Assembly: GCA_965279065.1 (NCBI GenBank)
Contig: OZ257134.1
Span: 62,001 to 126,000, forward strand
Length of the DNA stretch: 64,000 nucleotides
Direction of reading: 5' to 3'
Source of the DNA: JAKAXS01 sp965279065
GTDB lineage: Bacteria; Pseudomonadota; Alphaproteobacteria; Rhizobiales; Hyphomicrobiaceae
Below, in pieces: positions 62,644 to 64,000 of the stretch. Below the pieces are notes generated by a model. It was not told the DNA's origin. It searched no databases and worked only from the letters and a program-made list of their open reading frames with translations. Position 1 is the first letter of the stretch, and each line of letters starts with the position of its first letter. A program made the position numbers and the translations under genes.

Positions 62644-62673
62644 AAAACGCGGCGGATTGGACCGCCGCGTTTT
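62644..62673. terminator. Bidirectional terminator
   Basis: AAAACGCGGCGG and CCGCCGCGTTTT form a 12-bp stem with a 6-base loop, followed by TTGTA on plus. It separates the NYN gene from the opposing small gene. Confidence 0.85.
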
Positions 62674-62698
62674 TTGTATGAATTGCGTGCAGGCCGAT

Positions 62699-62923
62699 CT
62701 AGCGCTGCATCAGCCTTTGCTGTTCGCGCCGGCGCACCACTACTGCAACCCCGGCCCAGGCCCACGACCGGCCCGCGTCACCCTGCACCTGGTGAAAACT
62801 GGAGAGGAAGTCCGCGACTCCGGCAGCGTGCTGGCCGTGGCGGCCTTCCAGCACCTCGGCCATCGAGACGACGTCGTACCCTGTGACCGGCGTTGTGTCG
62901 GTGCCTTCGCTCATCGTGCTCAT
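62699..62923 (-). CDS. Small hypothetical protein
   Basis: 74 residues: MSTMSEGTDTTPVTGYDVVSMA... and a C-terminal helix GDAGRSWAWAGVAVVVRRREQQRLMQR with a likely short membrane or amphipathic segment. Not recognised. The frame is open further upstream but the ATG at 62923 fits. Confidence 0.5.
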   Translation of the reverse strand: MSTMSEGTDTTPVTGYDVVSMAEVLEGRHGQHAAGVADFLSSFHQVQGDAGRSWAWAGVAVVVRRREQQRLMQR

Positions 62924-63113
62924 AGCGCAGTCCTCGGATCTCGTTTCGATGTCCGTGCTGCAAAAGTCCGGCCAGCCGCCGCAGTGTCGAAATGAGCCAC
63001 GCAACGCCGTAAAACCGCGAGCGCCGGCGTTACCGTCGCACCGACGACGACGAGTGTGCACGAATGAAACGCCGTTCGTGGCAAGCACCTAGCGAGCGGC
63101 AGTCGGGAATGCG

Positions 63114-64000
63114 CTACTGTGCCTTCGTGGCGGGGGCGGTAGATCCGGCACTGGAGGCTTGAACCGGCTTGTTTTGAGCCGCCGGTTTCGCGGCCCCGCC
63201 CTTTTCGCCCTTCTCCGCCTCCGCCTTGGCGCGGCGCGCCTTGGCCTTGGCACGTCGCGTCGCGATCGCGCGCGGCTTGATCGTGCCGCACTCATACGAC
63301 AGCACCGTCTGGCGCACGCTCACGACGCCCTTGGCGTCTGGCGGCAACGGCAGCGTATCGACGGTCTGCGGGTTGAACACCATCTTCCACGCGTAGGCCG
63401 AGAAGCCGTATTCGAGCAGGCCCGCTGCACGAACCGTGCGCTCGCGGCTCGTCGGCGAGCCCAGCACCACCGCCATCAGCCGGCGCCCATCGCGCGTGGC
63501 GCTGGCGATCACGTTGAAGCCGCTGTCGCAGATGAAGCCGGTCTTCATGCCGTCTGCACCCTGGAACGAACGCAGCAGGCTGTTGTGCGAGCCAAGTCGC
63601 ATTTTGCCGAGACGCATCTCTGACATCGTCCACAGCGAGGCGTATTCCGGATAGTCCTTGACCACCGCCCGTGCCAGTTTGGCGAGGTCGCGCGCCGTGG
63701 TCACCTGTTCCGGTGCCGGCAGCCCGTTGGGATTGACGAACTTGGTACGCGTCATGCCGAGCCGCTGCGCCGTCTCGTTCATCTTTTGGACGAATACTTC
63801 TTCGCTGCCGCCCACGGCTTCCGCCAGCATGACCGCCACGTCGTTCGCCGACTTGATGATGAGCGCTTCCAGCCCCTTCTGCACCGTCAGCTCGCCGCCG
63901 ATCGGCAGCCCCACCTTGCTGGGCTGCTGCAGGAATGCCTTTTCGCTGCACGTGATCTTGTCGTCGAGTTTGACCTTGCCGGCCTTGACGGCCTCGAAAA
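63114..64000 (-). CDS. D-alanyl-D-alanine carboxypeptidase (PBP5/6 type), 5' partial
   Basis: The last 295 residues of a penicillin-binding protein of the S11 family that trims peptidoglycan pentapeptides; the N-terminus with the SxxK motif lies beyond the window. Visible: the SAN motif (IIKSANDVAVMLAE), GGSEEVFVQKMNETAQRLGM and the KTG motif in GADGMKTGFICDSGFN. The C-terminus after ALPLPPDAKG is an Ala/Lys-rich extension (KAKARRAKAEAEKGEKGG), unlike the amphipathic anchor of E. coli PBP5. Confidence 0.93.
   Translation of the reverse strand, partial: FEAVKAGKVKLDDKITCSEKAFLQQPSKVGLPIGGELTVQKGLEALIIKSANDVAVMLAEAVGGSEEVFVQKMNETAQRLGMTRTKFVNPNGLPAPEQVTTARDLAKLARAVVKDYPEYASLWTMSEMRLGKMRLGSHNSLLRSFQGADGMKTGFICDSGFNVIASATRDGRRLMAVVLGSPTSRERTVRAAGLLEYGFSAYAWKMVFNPQTVDTLPLPPDAKGVVSVRQTVLSYECGTIKPRAIATRRAKAKARRAKAEAEKGEKGGAAKPAAQNKPVQASSAGSTAPATKAQ

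Overview
The window is a high-GC, gene-dense stretch of an alphaproteobacterial chromosome. The placement rests on: hemC-hemD next to a mitofilin/Mic60-like gene and hemY, with tsaD divergent; hisC-tyrA divergent from metX-metW; a CpdR-type receiver after hpt; a class II ribonucleotide reductase; and a GAAC-N7-GAAC LexA-type box. Hyphomicrobiales, perhaps near Hyphomicrobium, is my best guess (inference from gene order and content; no rRNA or marker search was possible).

Layout. 1-6.4 kb: end of coaBC, dut, cysK, a RES/Xre toxin-antitoxin pair, a YegP-like protein, a desaturase, moeB and small hypotheticals. 6.4-12 kb: a DUF2147 protein divergent from a two-gene RND efflux system. 12-13.6 kb: a small accessory islet with an IS630-type remnant, a perfect 24-bp palindrome and an M91/NleD-like zinc peptidase. 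13.6-17.3 kb: a probable copper-handling operon (DUF2946 protein, TonB-dependent receptor, YcnI-PCuAC fusion). 17.3-25.8 kb: an FMN alpha-hydroxy-acid oxidase, a siderophore-type receptor, exbB-exbD-tonB and a NarL-type two-component pair. 26-31.5 kb: an SDR with an altered catalytic residue, an orphan HigA, a DUF3597 protein, tRNA-Thr(CGT), a Nudix hydrolase, a lipoprotein and an outer-membrane barrel.

31.5-45.6 kb: hemY, Mic60-like, hemD, hemC; tsaD; a Tat-exported intradiol dioxygenase; mobA-mobB; a secreted pseudo-subtilase; ftsE-ftsX; hpt-cpdR; and a heme-oxygenase-like diiron protein beside a LuxI/FeeM-type N-acyl transferase. 45.6-64 kb: an OFA-type oxalate/formate transporter, moaA, ydcF, plsC, nrdJ with a strong promoter and SOS-type operator, chaC, tyrA-hisC, metX-metW, a methyltransferase, gloB, a cupin, a large NYN/OST-HTH protein and the 3' part of a D,D-carboxypeptidase gene.

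Themes: molybdenum-cofactor genes (moeB, mobA, mobB, moaA) are scattered but all present; the two TonB-dependent receptors are presumably energised by the local exbBD-tonB; heme synthesis is linked to envelope architecture. No CRISPR array, prophage or complete insertion sequence was seen. The least explained items are the HDO/LuxI-like pair, the inactive subtilase and the M91-like peptidase islet.
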